From Pseudomonas sp. Irchel s3h17 (GTDB taxonomy: Bacteria > Pseudomonadota > Gammaproteobacteria > Pseudomonadales > Pseudomonadaceae): DNA of 64,000 bases. The translations under genes and the position numbers were made by a program. The DNA lies in contig NZ_FYDL01000005.1 in the NCBI RefSeq assembly GCF_900187505.1, positions 222,794 through 286,793 of the forward strand, written 5' to 3'. Under the pieces are notes generated by a model, which was not told the DNA's origin, did no database searches, and saw only the letters and a program-made list of their open reading frames with translations. Within the stretch, counting starts at the first letter, position 1. Every line of letters starts with the position of its first letter. Positions 17,271 to 25,745 of this stretch are shown in pieces.

Positions 17271-17987
17271 ATGCAAGCCATCAATAACATCAACCTGACC
17301 TCGATGGTCGACACCCTGGTCAGCCTCAGTGCCGCGTTCATTCTCGGCGGGCTGATCGGTTTCGAACGCCAGTACCGCCAGCGTACCGCCGGCCTGCGCA
17401 CCAATGTGCTGGTCGCCGTGGGCGCGGCGATTTTCGTCGACACGGCCAACCGACTCGGTGGCGCCGACGGGGCGGTCAGGGTGATCGCCTATGTGGTGTC
17501 CGGCATCGGATTCCTCGGTGCGGGGGTGATCATGCGCGAAGAGGGTAACGTTCGCGGCCTGAATACCGCCGCCACCCTCTGGGCTTCGGCAGCGGTCGGC
17601 GCCTGTGCCGGTGCCGACCTGGTGCTGGAAGCCTTGCTCGGCACCTTGTTTGTGTTGGCGGCAAACACCTTGCTGCGACCGATCGTCAACAACATCAACC
17701 GCCAACCGCTGGACGTCATTTCGGCCGAGGTGACCAACATTGTCTATGTGATTGCCCAACGCTCCCGGCAAAAGGCGGTGTTTGCCTTGCTCGAGGCTGA
17801 GCTTGAGCGCAGCAACTATCCGGCCAGCGATGTCGACGTGCATGCGTTTGGCAGCGAAGAAGTGGAAATCGAAGCCACCCTCGCCACGACATCGGTGGAT
17901 GGCGATGAACTGGACGCTCTGGTGGCGCGGCTGAGCCTCTCGCCGTTGGTGCAACAAGCGTTCTGGAGCCCGAGTACCACGGACTGA
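17271..17987 (+). CDS. MgtC/SapB family protein
   Basis: A 238-residue inner membrane protein. The N-terminal MgtC domain (about residues 10-140) has four or five membrane helices and the signatures GGLIGFERQYRQRTAGLRTNVLVAVGAA and GIGFLGAGVIMREEGNVRGLNTAATLW. The C-terminal cytosolic ACT-like domain (about 150-238) completes it. MgtC proteins help growth in low magnesium and act on F-type ATPase or other targets in several bacteria. The 400-bp leader with a possible upstream ORF suggests post-transcriptional control. Confidence 0.93.
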   Translation: MQAINNINLTSMVDTLVSLSAAFILGGLIGFERQYRQRTAGLRTNVLVAVGAAIFVDTANRLGGADGAVRVIAYVVSGIGFLGAGVIMREEGNVRGLNTAATLWASAAVGACAGADLVLEALLGTLFVLAANTLLRPIVNNINRQPLDVISAEVTNIVYVIAQRSRQKAVFALLEAELERSNYPASDVDVHAFGSEEVEIEATLATTSVDGDELDALVARLSLSPLVQQAFWSPSTTD

Positions 17988-17997
17988 TGCATTGCTT

Positions 17998-18023
17998 GGG
18001 AAATTTCCTACGTTTCTGTAGGA
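17998..18023. promoter_or_regulatory. Shared TTTCCTA...TAGGA element, copy 1
   Basis: GGGAAATTTCCTACGTTTC followed by TGTAGGAC. The element lies about 70-95 bp before the first EAL regulator. Copies 2 and 3 precede the LuxR regulator at 19430 and the second EAL regulator at 23822. Its arms resemble the TTTCCTA heptads bound by BvgA. Confidence 0.6.
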
Positions 18024-18094
18024 CAGATCCTTCCTGCAAATAGGGTTCAGATTGCCAGTATCTGCACATTCGATTTTCAATGTACTTGAGGCCT

Positions 18095-19306
18095 ATGGAC
18101 ACTCCCCGGGTGCTGGTGCTGGACAATCAGGGATTTCAGCGTGACACACTCACCCACATGCTACATCGGCTGGGGGTGGGCGAGGTCTTGCACGCCTGCA
18201 CGGCGGAACAGGCATGGGTGCGGCTCCATGAGGCGGACGGTGTGGACCTGGCCTTGTGTGATGTGAGCAACCGGGCGCTGGAGCGTTTGGAGTTCCTGCA
18301 TGGCGCCAGTGCCTCGGGCCGGGTCCGCGCGGTGGCCTTGTACGGTGAGCTGCCATTGGAGCTGCACCGTGCCGTCGGGCAAATGGTTTCGCTGTCCGGC
18401 CTGGAAATGCTCGGCGTGCTGGGGCAAACCATGCTGTTGCGGGAGCTGCAGGCGGTGTTGCATCGCTATCGCCACGGCCGACGGATGCCCTTGTCTGCAC
18501 GGCGGACGGAACCGGCACTGCCCAGCGAATCGGAGGTCAGGCACGGCCTGGACCGGGGTCAGTTTCGCGCCTGGTATCAACCCAAGGTGATGTTGAACGG
18601 TGGCGCCCTGGTCGGGGCCGAAGCATTGGCGCGCTGGGAACACCCTTCGCGAGGGGTGCTGCTACCCAATGATTTCCTGGCGGCCGTGCTGGCGTACGAC
18701 CTGATCGACGATATGTTCAAGCAACTGTTCGATCAAGGCTTGAGCCTGGTCAAGACCTTGCGTGCTCAAGGCCGGGCGCTGGAACTGGCGTTCAACCTGC
18801 ATGCTTCTCAATTGGCCAGTGCTGAGTTGATCGAGCATGTCCGGCGAGCCTTGCAACATCATCAGCTTCCAGGTGCTTCCTTAACGTTCGAGCTGGCCGA
18901 AAATGGCTTGCTCGATTTACCGGCGAGCGTCGAGCACAACCTGTTGCAATTGCGTGGCCTGGGCTGCGGCTTGGCGATCGATGATTTTGGCTCGGGTTTC
19001 TCTTCGCTCAAGCAGCTATGCCATCTGCCGTTCAGCCAGATCAAACTGGACGGTGGGTGCGTGCAGAGGCCCCTGGAACCCCACAACCGGGCAATCATTG
19101 CCAGCACCTTGGCGCTGGGGCGCTCATTGGGGATGGACCTGGTCATCGAAGGGGTCAGTAGCCGGGGTATCTGTGACGCCCTGATCGCGATGGGCTGTCA
19201 GACCGGTCAAGGCTACTTTCTGGCACGGCCCATGACCTGCCAGGCCTTTGAGCGATGGTCAGCGGGTCGCACTTGGGCATCGGGGCGGGAGCGACGGACT
19301 CACTGA
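18095..19306 (+). CDS. EAL-domain response regulator, upstream copy (RocR-like)
   Basis: A 403-residue protein with an N-terminal receiver-like domain (about 1-125) and a C-terminal EAL phosphodiesterase domain (about 145-395), which would break down cyclic di-GMP. EAL catalytic features look complete: AEALARWEHP, N in FNLHASQL, ELAE, IDDFGSGFSSL, the Lys in IKLDGG, IEGV and GQGY. The receiver is degraded: the acidic pair is LDN rather than EDH, and the conserved Lys region reads LGQTM where the second copy has VGKP. It is probably not controlled by normal phosphorylation. An ATG at 18080 is an alternative start. It resembles RocR, which opposes Roc signalling in P. aeruginosa. Confidence 0.88.
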   Translation: MDTPRVLVLDNQGFQRDTLTHMLHRLGVGEVLHACTAEQAWVRLHEADGVDLALCDVSNRALERLEFLHGASASGRVRAVALYGELPLELHRAVGQMVSLSGLEMLGVLGQTMLLRELQAVLHRYRHGRRMPLSARRTEPALPSESEVRHGLDRGQFRAWYQPKVMLNGGALVGAEALARWEHPSRGVLLPNDFLAAVLAYDLIDDMFKQLFDQGLSLVKTLRAQGRALELAFNLHASQLASAELIEHVRRALQHHQLPGASLTFELAENGLLDLPASVEHNLLQLRGLGCGLAIDDFGSGFSSLKQLCHLPFSQIKLDGGCVQRPLEPHNRAIIASTLALGRSLGMDLVIEGVSSRGICDALIAMGCQTGQGYFLARPMTCQAFERWSAGRTWASGRERRTH

Positions 19307-19312
19307 AAAAAT

Positions 19313-19343
19313 CGGGAAACTTCCTACACTGCGCTTAGGAAGG
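19313..19343. promoter_or_regulatory. Shared TTTCCTA...TAGGA element, copy 2
   Basis: CGGGAAACTTCCTACACTG, then CGCTTAGGAAGG. It lies 87-117 bp before the LuxR-type regulator at 19430. It shares the GGGAAAxTTCCTAC core with copies 1 and 3, and the inverted TAGGAA arm is the most complete of the three. Confidence 0.6.
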
Positions 19344-19429
19344 TACTTCGAGTTCATGCATGATGGGCGGTTTTCAGCCAGGAACGCTTTCCCTTTTGGT
19401 CTGTTCCGGCCAGTTTTACAGAGGTTTGT

Positions 19430-20056
19430 ATGTATAAAGCGATGGTTGTGGACGATCATCCGTTCATTCGTTCTTCAGTCAGGATGCTGCTGGAGCAGGT
19501 GCATTTCAAGGTGGTCGCCGAGGCGGATAACGGCGCCGATGCCGTGCAACTGGCTCGCGAGCACACTCCGGATCTGATAATCCTCGACATCGCCATGCCC
19601 AAGCTGGACGGCCTGGAGGTCATCAGCCGGATCAGCGCACTGCGCCTGCCCGGCAAGATTCTCGTGTTGACGTCACAGGCGCCGCAGCTTTACGCCATGC
19701 GCTGCATGAAGGCGGGCGCCGCGGGCTATATCTCCAAGACCGAGGATGCGGACGAACTGCGCAGGGCCATCTCGGCGATCATGGATGGCTACAGCTTTTT
19801 CCCGAACCTGTCCTGCAGTTCGGTCCGTCGCAGCGATATCCAGGCCACCGATCTTGAGTTGATCCAGAGTCTGACCGACCGCGAACTGACCATTTTGCAG
19901 CAACTGTCGAACGGCCTGAGCAACAAGCAGATCGGCGACGCCATGTTGCTCAGCAACAAGACCATCAGCACCTACAAAACCCGATTGATCGAGAAGCTCA
20001 ACGTCAAGTCGGTGGTCTACCTGGCCGACTTCGCCAAACGTAATAACCTGATCTAG
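19430..20056 (+). CDS. LuxR-family response regulator, upstream copy (BvgA/RocA-like)
   Basis: A 208-residue NarL/BvgA-type regulator. The receiver (about 1-120) has VVDDH, the phospho-acceptor Asp in LIILDIAMPKLDGLEV and the Lys in ISKTED. The C-terminal LuxR helix-turn-helix (about 143-208) reads LTDRELTILQQLSNGLSNKQIGDAMLLSNKTISTYKTRLIEKL. It very likely receives phosphate from the hybrid kinase whose ATG follows directly on its stop codon. A shared TTTCCTA element lies 90-117 bp upstream, so it may regulate itself. Confidence 0.95.
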   Translation: MYKAMVVDDHPFIRSSVRMLLEQVHFKVVAEADNGADAVQLAREHTPDLIILDIAMPKLDGLEVISRISALRLPGKILVLTSQAPQLYAMRCMKAGAAGYISKTEDADELRRAISAIMDGYSFFPNLSCSSVRRSDIQATDLELIQSLTDRELTILQQLSNGLSNKQIGDAMLLSNKTISTYKTRLIEKLNVKSVVYLADFAKRNNLI

Positions 20057-23000
20057 ATGCCCTCCCTTCGAAAGTGTCTGCCGGTTGCCGTGTTTGTGCT
20101 CTTGTCGCTGTCGGCCGGTATGTTGCGGGCCGGACCGCAAGCCTACAACCTGGTGGGGCGCTCCAGTGTCGACGGCTATCACGTTGTGCTCGACGACAGT
20201 GACTGGCTCTGGTTACGCAGTAAGGGAACGCTGGTGCTGGGCGCCTCGGCCCCGGAGTACCCACCGTTCGGTATTACCAACAATGGCAATGACTACGAAG
20301 GCCTGAGCGCTGACTACGCGCAGTTGCTCGGTCAGCTACTGCAGGTTGACATCAAGGTACAGGGCTACGGCTCCCGTGAAGAAGTGATCAAGGCGCTGAA
20401 AACGCAGCAGATCGATTTTCTCGGGACCTCCAACGATTTCGAGGCCGAAGATCCGCAACTGGTACTGTCCAGCGCCTATGCCGATGACCAGCCAACGCTG
20501 GTCAGCCGCACCGACGAGACACAGGATGTCACGGCGGACCTGGCGGACAAGCGCCTGGCGATGGTCTATTACTACCTGCCTCCGGCACAGGTGCAGGCCT
20601 TCTATCCCAAGGCCCGCCTGCAACTGTATCCATCGACCCTGAGCGCTATCGGTGCGGTCGCGTTTGGCCAGGCAGACGTGTACATCGGTGATGCCATCGG
20701 TGCGAATTACCTGATTCTCAAAAACTACCTGAACAACGTCCAGTTGGTTGATTTCTCGCGCATGGAAGTCAACGATTTTTCCTTCGCCTTGAGGCGCGAC
20801 GACCAGCGTCTTAGGCGAATCATCAATGCTGCGCTGGCAGCCATTCCCACGGACGAGCGGCTGAATATCCTGCGTCGCTGGAATGCCGGCGGTGCCAGCC
20901 TCTCAGGAAGAAATCGGGTGCATTTCACTGCCAGCGAGCAGCGTTGGCTCAACGCCCACCCCCGGGTGCGAGTGGCGGTGGATGGCAGTTTTGTGCCCCT
21001 GTCGTTCTTCAGTCGCGAAGGCGAGTTCCGAGGGGTTGCGGCCGATGTGCTGGCCCGGCTGACGCTGCGTACGGGCTTGAAATTCGATATTCAACAAGGC
21101 TTTTCGGTGCCCGAACTCATCGAGCGGATCGAATCGAAGCAAGCGGACGTGCTGGTTTCCCTGACCCCCAGTCTCGAGCGCGAACACGCGTTGCGTTTCA
21201 CCCGTCCTTACCTGAACACGCCCTATGTACTGGTGAACCGGACCTTCGCCGACGCCCCGGCGACCCTGGACGACATGAACGGTCGGCGACTGGTGCTGAC
21301 CCGCGGCAGCGCTATCAAGGACATGGTTGCCGAGCGCTATCCCGGCATTCGCGTGCTGATCGCGGACAATGCCCAGATAGCCATGAACATGGTTGCCAGT
21401 GGCGAGGCCGATGCGACGGTCAGTTCGCTGATCAGTGCGCGTTACATGATTTCCCGGCAATTTCGCGATCAGTTGCAGATCACCAGCACAGTGGGCACTT
21501 CGTCGGCCCATATGGCCTTTGCCACGGCTCGCGACTCGCCAGAGTTGTTCTCGATCCTCGACAAGGCGATGTTCAGTATCCCGCCGGAGGAGATGGACGA
21601 ACTGACCAATCGCTGGCGCAGTGGGGCGGTGGTTGATGACAGCTATTGGTTGCGTTACCGATCGACGATCATCCAGGGGTTTTCCATTGCCGGGTTGTTG
21701 TTGCTGGTGGCGCTGGGCTGGATTGGCTACCTGCGGGTGTTGATGCGCAAGCGCGAGCAGGTCGAGCGTGCGCTCAACGATCAGTTGGAGTTCATGCGTG
21801 TATTGATCGATGGCACGCCGCATCCGATCTATGTGCGGGATCGGCAAGGGCGCATGATGGCCTGCAACAACGGTTATCTGGAAGTGTTCGGGGTTGAGCG
21901 CGAGGCGGTGATCGGCCAGACGGTGATTACCGGCCAGCTCAAGAACGTGGTCGAAGCCAGGGCTTTTCACCAGGAGTACCTGCAGGTGATGGAGGAGGGA
22001 CTGCCGCGTGTGCGGGACCGCCAATTGACCCTGTCTGAACACGACGTGCGCACGATTTATCACTGGATGTTGCCGTATCGCGGCAGCGACGGGCATGTCA
22101 GCGGCATGATCGGTGGCTGGATCGACGTCAGTGAGCGCCAGCAGCTACTGGAGCAATTGCGTGAAGCCAAGGATGCAGCCGACGAGGCCAACCGTGCCAA
22201 GACCACGTTCCTGGCCACCATGAGCCACGAGATCCGCACGCCGATGAACGCGGTGATCGGCATGCTTGAGTTGGCGATGAAAAAAGCCGATCAAGGGGTC
22301 ATGGATCGTTTCGCCATCGAGGTGGCATCGGGGGCTGCGCGGGGATTGCTGGAGCTGATCGGCGATATTCTGGACATCTCCCGTATCGAATCGGGCCATC
22401 TGTCGCTGGCGCCTGAGCGTGCCAACCTGCGCTCGCTGGTGGAGTCGGCGGCAAGGATTTTCGACGGGCTGGCCCGACAGAAACAACTGCACGTGCACCT
22501 GGAGGTGGATGCCGCCGCCAACCAGGATGTGTTGATCGACCCGCTGCGTTTCAAGCAAGTCGTGTCCAATCTGTTGAGCAACGCCATCAAATTCACGGCA
22601 GAGGGCCAGGTGCGCCTGAGTGTGAGAGGCGAACCCGTTGACGATGGGCAAGGCCTGCGGGTGGTGGTGCGTATCGAGGATTCGGGCAGCGGGATATGCG
22701 AGGCGGACCAGCAGCGGCTGTTCAGTCCGTTCAGCCAGGCCAGTAACAACCTTCAATCGGCTCGCAGCGGCTCCGGCCTGGGGTTGATGATCAGTCGCAC
22801 CTTGTGCGAAATGATGGGGGGGACGCTGGAGCTGTCCAGTGTGTTGGGGCAGGGCACGCAGATTGAAGTGACGTTGGTGCTGCCCGTCCTGGAACCCTTG
22901 GCCCGAAGCGTTCAGGCCAAGAGCCAGGCCTCCCCCCAAGGCCAGATGTTGAACATTCTGGTCATCGATGACTACCCGGCCAATCGCCTGCTGGTCTCAC

Positions 23001-23692
23001 AGCAGCTGACGTACCTGGGGCACCGGGTCAAGGAGGCGCAGGACGGTGCCCACGGCCTGCGGGCCTGGCGCAGTCAGCATTTCGACGTGGTCATCACCGA
23101 CTGCAACATGCCCGTCATGAATGGCTATGAACTCGCGCGGGCGATTCGCGGCGAGGAGCGCACCCGGGGCATTACACCGGGGCTGATTCTGGGGTTTACC
23201 GCCAACGCACAACCGGAGGAGAAACAACGCTGTAGCGAAGCCGGCATGGACGGTTGTCTGTTCAAACCCATCAGCCTGCGTGATTTGAGTGCGCGCCTGA
23301 TGAGTGTTGCACCGGACACCGTGCCGGTCCCGACTGAAGAGGAGCGCCGCGCGCCGGCAGATACCATCGACCTCACCAGTCTCGAGCAACTGACCCGCGG
23401 CGACGAGGCGTTGATCAAGAGCCTGCTGGGGGACCTGGCCAGCAGCAATGAAGAAGACATGTCGCGGCTCCTCAGTCTGTTTACCCGGCACGATGTTTCG
23501 GGGCTTGCGGAGCTGGCTCATCGGGTAAAAGGCGGGGCACGGATCATCAAGGCCCAGGGGCTGATTCAATGTTGCGAACGCCTCGAGAGTGCTTGCGAAG
23601 GGGTAGATGGCGAGCAACTGACGGCGGCGGTGGATGCGTTGCAACAGGCCATGGAGCGGCTGGCCGATACACTTGAGCAGCGGGCTGGCTGA
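20057..23692 (+). CDS. BvgS-type hybrid sensor kinase with PAS domain, upstream copy
   Basis: A 1211-residue unorthodox kinase. In order: signal peptide; two periplasmic venus-flytrap (SBP_bac_3) domains (about 50-280 and 295-530); a membrane helix (about 537-560); a PAS domain (about 575-695); HisKA with His723 or neighbour in FLATMSHEIRTPMNAVIGM; HATPase with NLLSNAIKF and GSGLGL; a receiver with phospho-Asp about 1015 in VVITDCNMPVMNG; and an Hpt domain with His about 1155 in LAHRVKGGARI. This is the full BvgS/EvgS/RocS1 phosphorelay. The ATG abuts the regulator's stop codon, so the two are co-translated. Ligand unknown. The downstream copy has the same order but no PAS. Confidence 0.96.
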   Translation: MPSLRKCLPVAVFVLLSLSAGMLRAGPQAYNLVGRSSVDGYHVVLDDSDWLWLRSKGTLVLGASAPEYPPFGITNNGNDYEGLSADYAQLLGQLLQVDIKVQGYGSREEVIKALKTQQIDFLGTSNDFEAEDPQLVLSSAYADDQPTLVSRTDETQDVTADLADKRLAMVYYYLPPAQVQAFYPKARLQLYPSTLSAIGAVAFGQADVYIGDAIGANYLILKNYLNNVQLVDFSRMEVNDFSFALRRDDQRLRRIINAALAAIPTDERLNILRRWNAGGASLSGRNRVHFTASEQRWLNAHPRVRVAVDGSFVPLSFFSREGEFRGVAADVLARLTLRTGLKFDIQQGFSVPELIERIESKQADVLVSLTPSLEREHALRFTRPYLNTPYVLVNRTFADAPATLDDMNGRRLVLTRGSAIKDMVAERYPGIRVLIADNAQIAMNMVASGEADATVSSLISARYMISRQFRDQLQITSTVGTSSAHMAFATARDSPELFSILDKAMFSIPPEEMDELTNRWRSGAVVDDSYWLRYRSTIIQGFSIAGLLLLVALGWIGYLRVLMRKREQVERALNDQLEFMRVLIDGTPHPIYVRDRQGRMMACNNGYLEVFGVEREAVIGQTVITGQLKNVVEARAFHQEYLQVMEEGLPRVRDRQLTLSEHDVRTIYHWMLPYRGSDGHVSGMIGGWIDVSERQQLLEQLREAKDAADEANRAKTTFLATMSHEIRTPMNAVIGMLELAMKKADQGVMDRFAIEVASGAARGLLELIGDILDISRIESGHLSLAPERANLRSLVESAARIFDGLARQKQLHVHLEVDAAANQDVLIDPLRFKQVVSNLLSNAIKFTAEGQVRLSVRGEPVDDGQGLRVVVRIEDSGSGICEADQQRLFSPFSQASNNLQSARSGSGLGLMISRTLCEMMGGTLELSSVLGQGTQIEVTLVLPVLEPLARSVQAKSQASPQGQMLNILVIDDYPANRLLVSQQLTYLGHRVKEAQDGAHGLRAWRSQHFDVVITDCNMPVMNGYELARAIRGEERTRGITPGLILGFTANAQPEEKQRCSEAGMDGCLFKPISLRDLSARLMSVAPDTVPVPTEEERRAPADTIDLTSLEQLTRGDEALIKSLLGDLASSNEEDMSRLLSLFTRHDVSGLAELAHRVKGGARIIKAQGLIQCCERLESACEGVDGEQLTAAVDALQQAMERLADTLEQRAG

Positions 23693-23740
23693 GAGGGTGT
23701 CAAGTGGCGCGCGGGCAGTTGCTCTTGCAATCGACGTACT

Positions 23741-23777
23741 TGGGAAATTTCCTACAAGCTTTAGGACGTTTCCTAAA
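23741..23777. promoter_or_regulatory. Shared TTTCCTA...TAGGA element, copy 3
   Basis: TGGGAAATTTCCTACAAGCT followed by TTAGGACGTTTCCTAAA. This is the richest copy, with three heptad-like units (TTTCCTA, TTAGGA, TTTCCTA). It lies about 45-80 bp before the second EAL regulator. Confidence 0.62.
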
Positions 23778-23821
23778 TAGTTTTGGCAGGCATACCGGGA
23801 TAATTGCGTCACCTTTCTACG

Positions 23822-25039
23822 ATGCGGGCCGCCAAAATGATACTGCCGATCAGGGTGCTGGTGCTTGAGGATCATGCCTTTGTGCGAGCTGTGGCGGTCA
23901 AGACGCTCCAGCAACTGGGGTGCGAGGAAGTGTTCCAGGCCGCCGACGGGGCTCAGGCGCTGGCCGTGCTGCAAACGGTCGGCGCGGTCGATATTGCCCT
24001 GTGCGACCTGTGCATGGACGGCATGGACGGCCTGGAGTTCTTTCAGCGCGCGGGACGTTCGGGGCTGGTCGGGTCGATCATCATCAGCAGTTCGTTGTCA
24101 GCCGATTTGCGTCGTGCCGTCCGCCAGATTGTTTCGCTGTCGGGGCTCAGGCTGTTGGGAGATGTCGGTAAGCCCTTGCACGCGCAAGCGCTGGGACTGT
24201 TGCTGGAAAAACACCTGACGGGGCCTCGAGACGACGTGATTGCGCCGCCCATGCCTGAGCCTGCCAGTGAAAGCGAGGTACGTAGTGCCTTGCGAGAAGG
24301 GCAATTGCAACCGTTCTACCAGCCCAAGTTCAATCTGCTGACCGGCGAAGTCTGCGGCGTGGAAGTATTGGCCCGCTGGCTTCACCCCTTTCGCGGGACC
24401 TTGTCGCCAGCGGTGTTCATGCCCGTGCTGGAGCGCTTCGGGCTGCTGGATGAGTTGCTGTTCAGCCAAATCGACCAGGCCCTGACCTTGCTGCGGCCCG
24501 TGCATGAGCAGGGCGCTACACTCAATATTGCCTTCAACCTGCACGCCATGCAGTTGGCCAATCCCGAGCTGGTTTCTACCATCAAGGGCATTCTTGCGGT
24601 GCACGATACCCCCGGCAGCTGCCTGACGTTCGAGCTGACCGAGAGCGGCTTGCTGGAGGCGCCGGCCGCCAGTATTGAAAGCCTGGTGCGCCTGCGCATG
24701 ATGGGCAGCCGCTTGTCCATCGATGACTTCGGTGCCGGCTTTTCATCGTTGCAGCGCCTGTGCCAGTTGCCATTCAACGAAATCAAGTTGGACGGTGAGT
24801 TTGTCCGCACGCTGGACGACGAGCCACGTTGCCGCGCCGTGATCGGCAGCACCCTGGCGCTGGGCGAGGCATTGGGCATGTCGGTGGTGATCGAGGGCAT
24901 TGAAACCGAAGCGCAGCGCCAGCAACTGCTGGCATTGAACTGCCGCCAGGGGCAGGGTTATCTGTTTGCCCGACCCATGAGCGGCCCTGACCTGCTGCGC
25001 TGGCTGCAGGTGTCATCGGTCCCGCAGAAAAAAAGTTAA
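23822..25039 (+). CDS. EAL-domain response regulator, downstream copy (RocR-like)
   Basis: About 405 residues. The receiver (about 1-130) is canonical: VLVLEDHAF, phospho-acceptor Asp in IALCDLCMDGMDGLEFF, and Lys in LGDVGKPL. The EAL domain (about 150-400) has the variant EVL (GVEVLARWLHP) and otherwise complete catalytic residues: N in FNLHAMQL, FELTESGLLE, SIDDFGAGFSSL, IKLDGEF, IEGIE and GQGYLFARPM. It is therefore a phosphorylation-controlled cyclic di-GMP phosphodiesterase candidate. The ATG at 23822 is the most plausible start; 23837 is another. Clearly paralogous to the protein at 18095. Confidence 0.9.
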   Translation: MRAAKMILPIRVLVLEDHAFVRAVAVKTLQQLGCEEVFQAADGAQALAVLQTVGAVDIALCDLCMDGMDGLEFFQRAGRSGLVGSIIISSSLSADLRRAVRQIVSLSGLRLLGDVGKPLHAQALGLLLEKHLTGPRDDVIAPPMPEPASESEVRSALREGQLQPFYQPKFNLLTGEVCGVEVLARWLHPFRGTLSPAVFMPVLERFGLLDELLFSQIDQALTLLRPVHEQGATLNIAFNLHAMQLANPELVSTIKGILAVHDTPGSCLTFELTESGLLEAPAASIESLVRLRMMGSRLSIDDFGAGFSSLQRLCQLPFNEIKLDGEFVRTLDDEPRCRAVIGSTLALGEALGMSVVIEGIETEAQRQQLLALNCRQGQGYLFARPMSGPDLLRWLQVSSVPQKKS

Positions 25040-25165
25040 ATGGAAATGGAACTGTTCCTTTCAGAATAGTCCTACATAAACCCTGCGCTGCTGCCCTTAG
25101 TCTCACACTATCTCGAAATGGCTGAGTGCAGACTGGCCGCATTGTTATTGCAGAGTTGATCAACT

Positions 25166-25600
25166 ATGCCGAATAAAGCCTTACGTATCCTGATTGCCGA
25201 TGAAGAGCATTTTCATCGTATGAAAATCGAGCGCCGCCTGAATCAGTTCGGTTACTACCGGATTGCTCCCGTGCAGTCACTCGATGAGCTGCTCAGTGTC
25301 GTCGAGTACGGGTGTGAGCCCTTTGACCTGGTGATCATCAATGCCACCCTGACGACCGGCACCGGGCTGGATCCCCTGGCATTCTGCCAGGACAACCAGC
25401 AGATTCGTCATGCACTGATCTACGATGCCCAGCAGGCCGGGCTGCCAGCGTTGTTTGTCGCGCAGCCGGGTAACGTGCGGATCAGCCAGGACCGGGTTCC
25501 AGACCAGGAAACCCTCGAGGGCTTGATGAGCCGTGTGGATCTGCCCATCCCCCTTTCCGAACGCCCTCAACCCTGGCACCAGGGTGGTTTGCGCGCCTGA
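25166..25600 (+). CDS. Stand-alone pseudo-receiver protein
   Basis: A 144-residue CheY-like protein found only in the downstream half of the duplicated locus. The acidic N-terminal motif is kept (ILIADEEHFHRMKIERRLNQFG). The phospho-acceptor position, at the end of the third strand, reads DLVIINATLTTGTG, so Asp is replaced by Asn. No clear conserved Lys follows. It is unlikely to be phosphorylated in the usual way; it may act as a decoy or a protein-protein adaptor. The start is well placed 126 bp after the EAL gene. Confidence 0.8.
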   Translation: MPNKALRILIADEEHFHRMKIERRLNQFGYYRIAPVQSLDELLSVVEYGCEPFDLVIINATLTTGTGLDPLAFCQDNQQIRHALIYDAQQAGLPALFVAQPGNVRISQDRVPDQETLEGLMSRVDLPIPLSERPQPWHQGGLRA

Positions 25601-25634
25601 AAACCTCCAGGTGACGTAGTGCCGTTCGTCTGAA

Positions 25635-25686
25635 CTGTCATATCTGACAGGTAGTCGTTCCTCTTTTCCCGTGCAATAGTCATTGC
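25635..25686. promoter_or_regulatory. Inverted repeats upstream of the second LuxR regulator
   Basis: CTGTCA-TATC-TGACAG (25635-25650) is a perfect 6-bp inverted repeat, and GCAAT-AGTC-ATTGC (25673-25686) a second of 5 bp. They lie 60-110 bp before the regulator at 25746, where the upstream half has the TTTCCTA element instead. Confidence 0.4.
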
Positions 25687-25745
25687 GCGGCCGTGTCTAT
25701 TCGGCCCATGTTTTTGCCGTGGGCGATACTTTTACAGGAGTTGCC

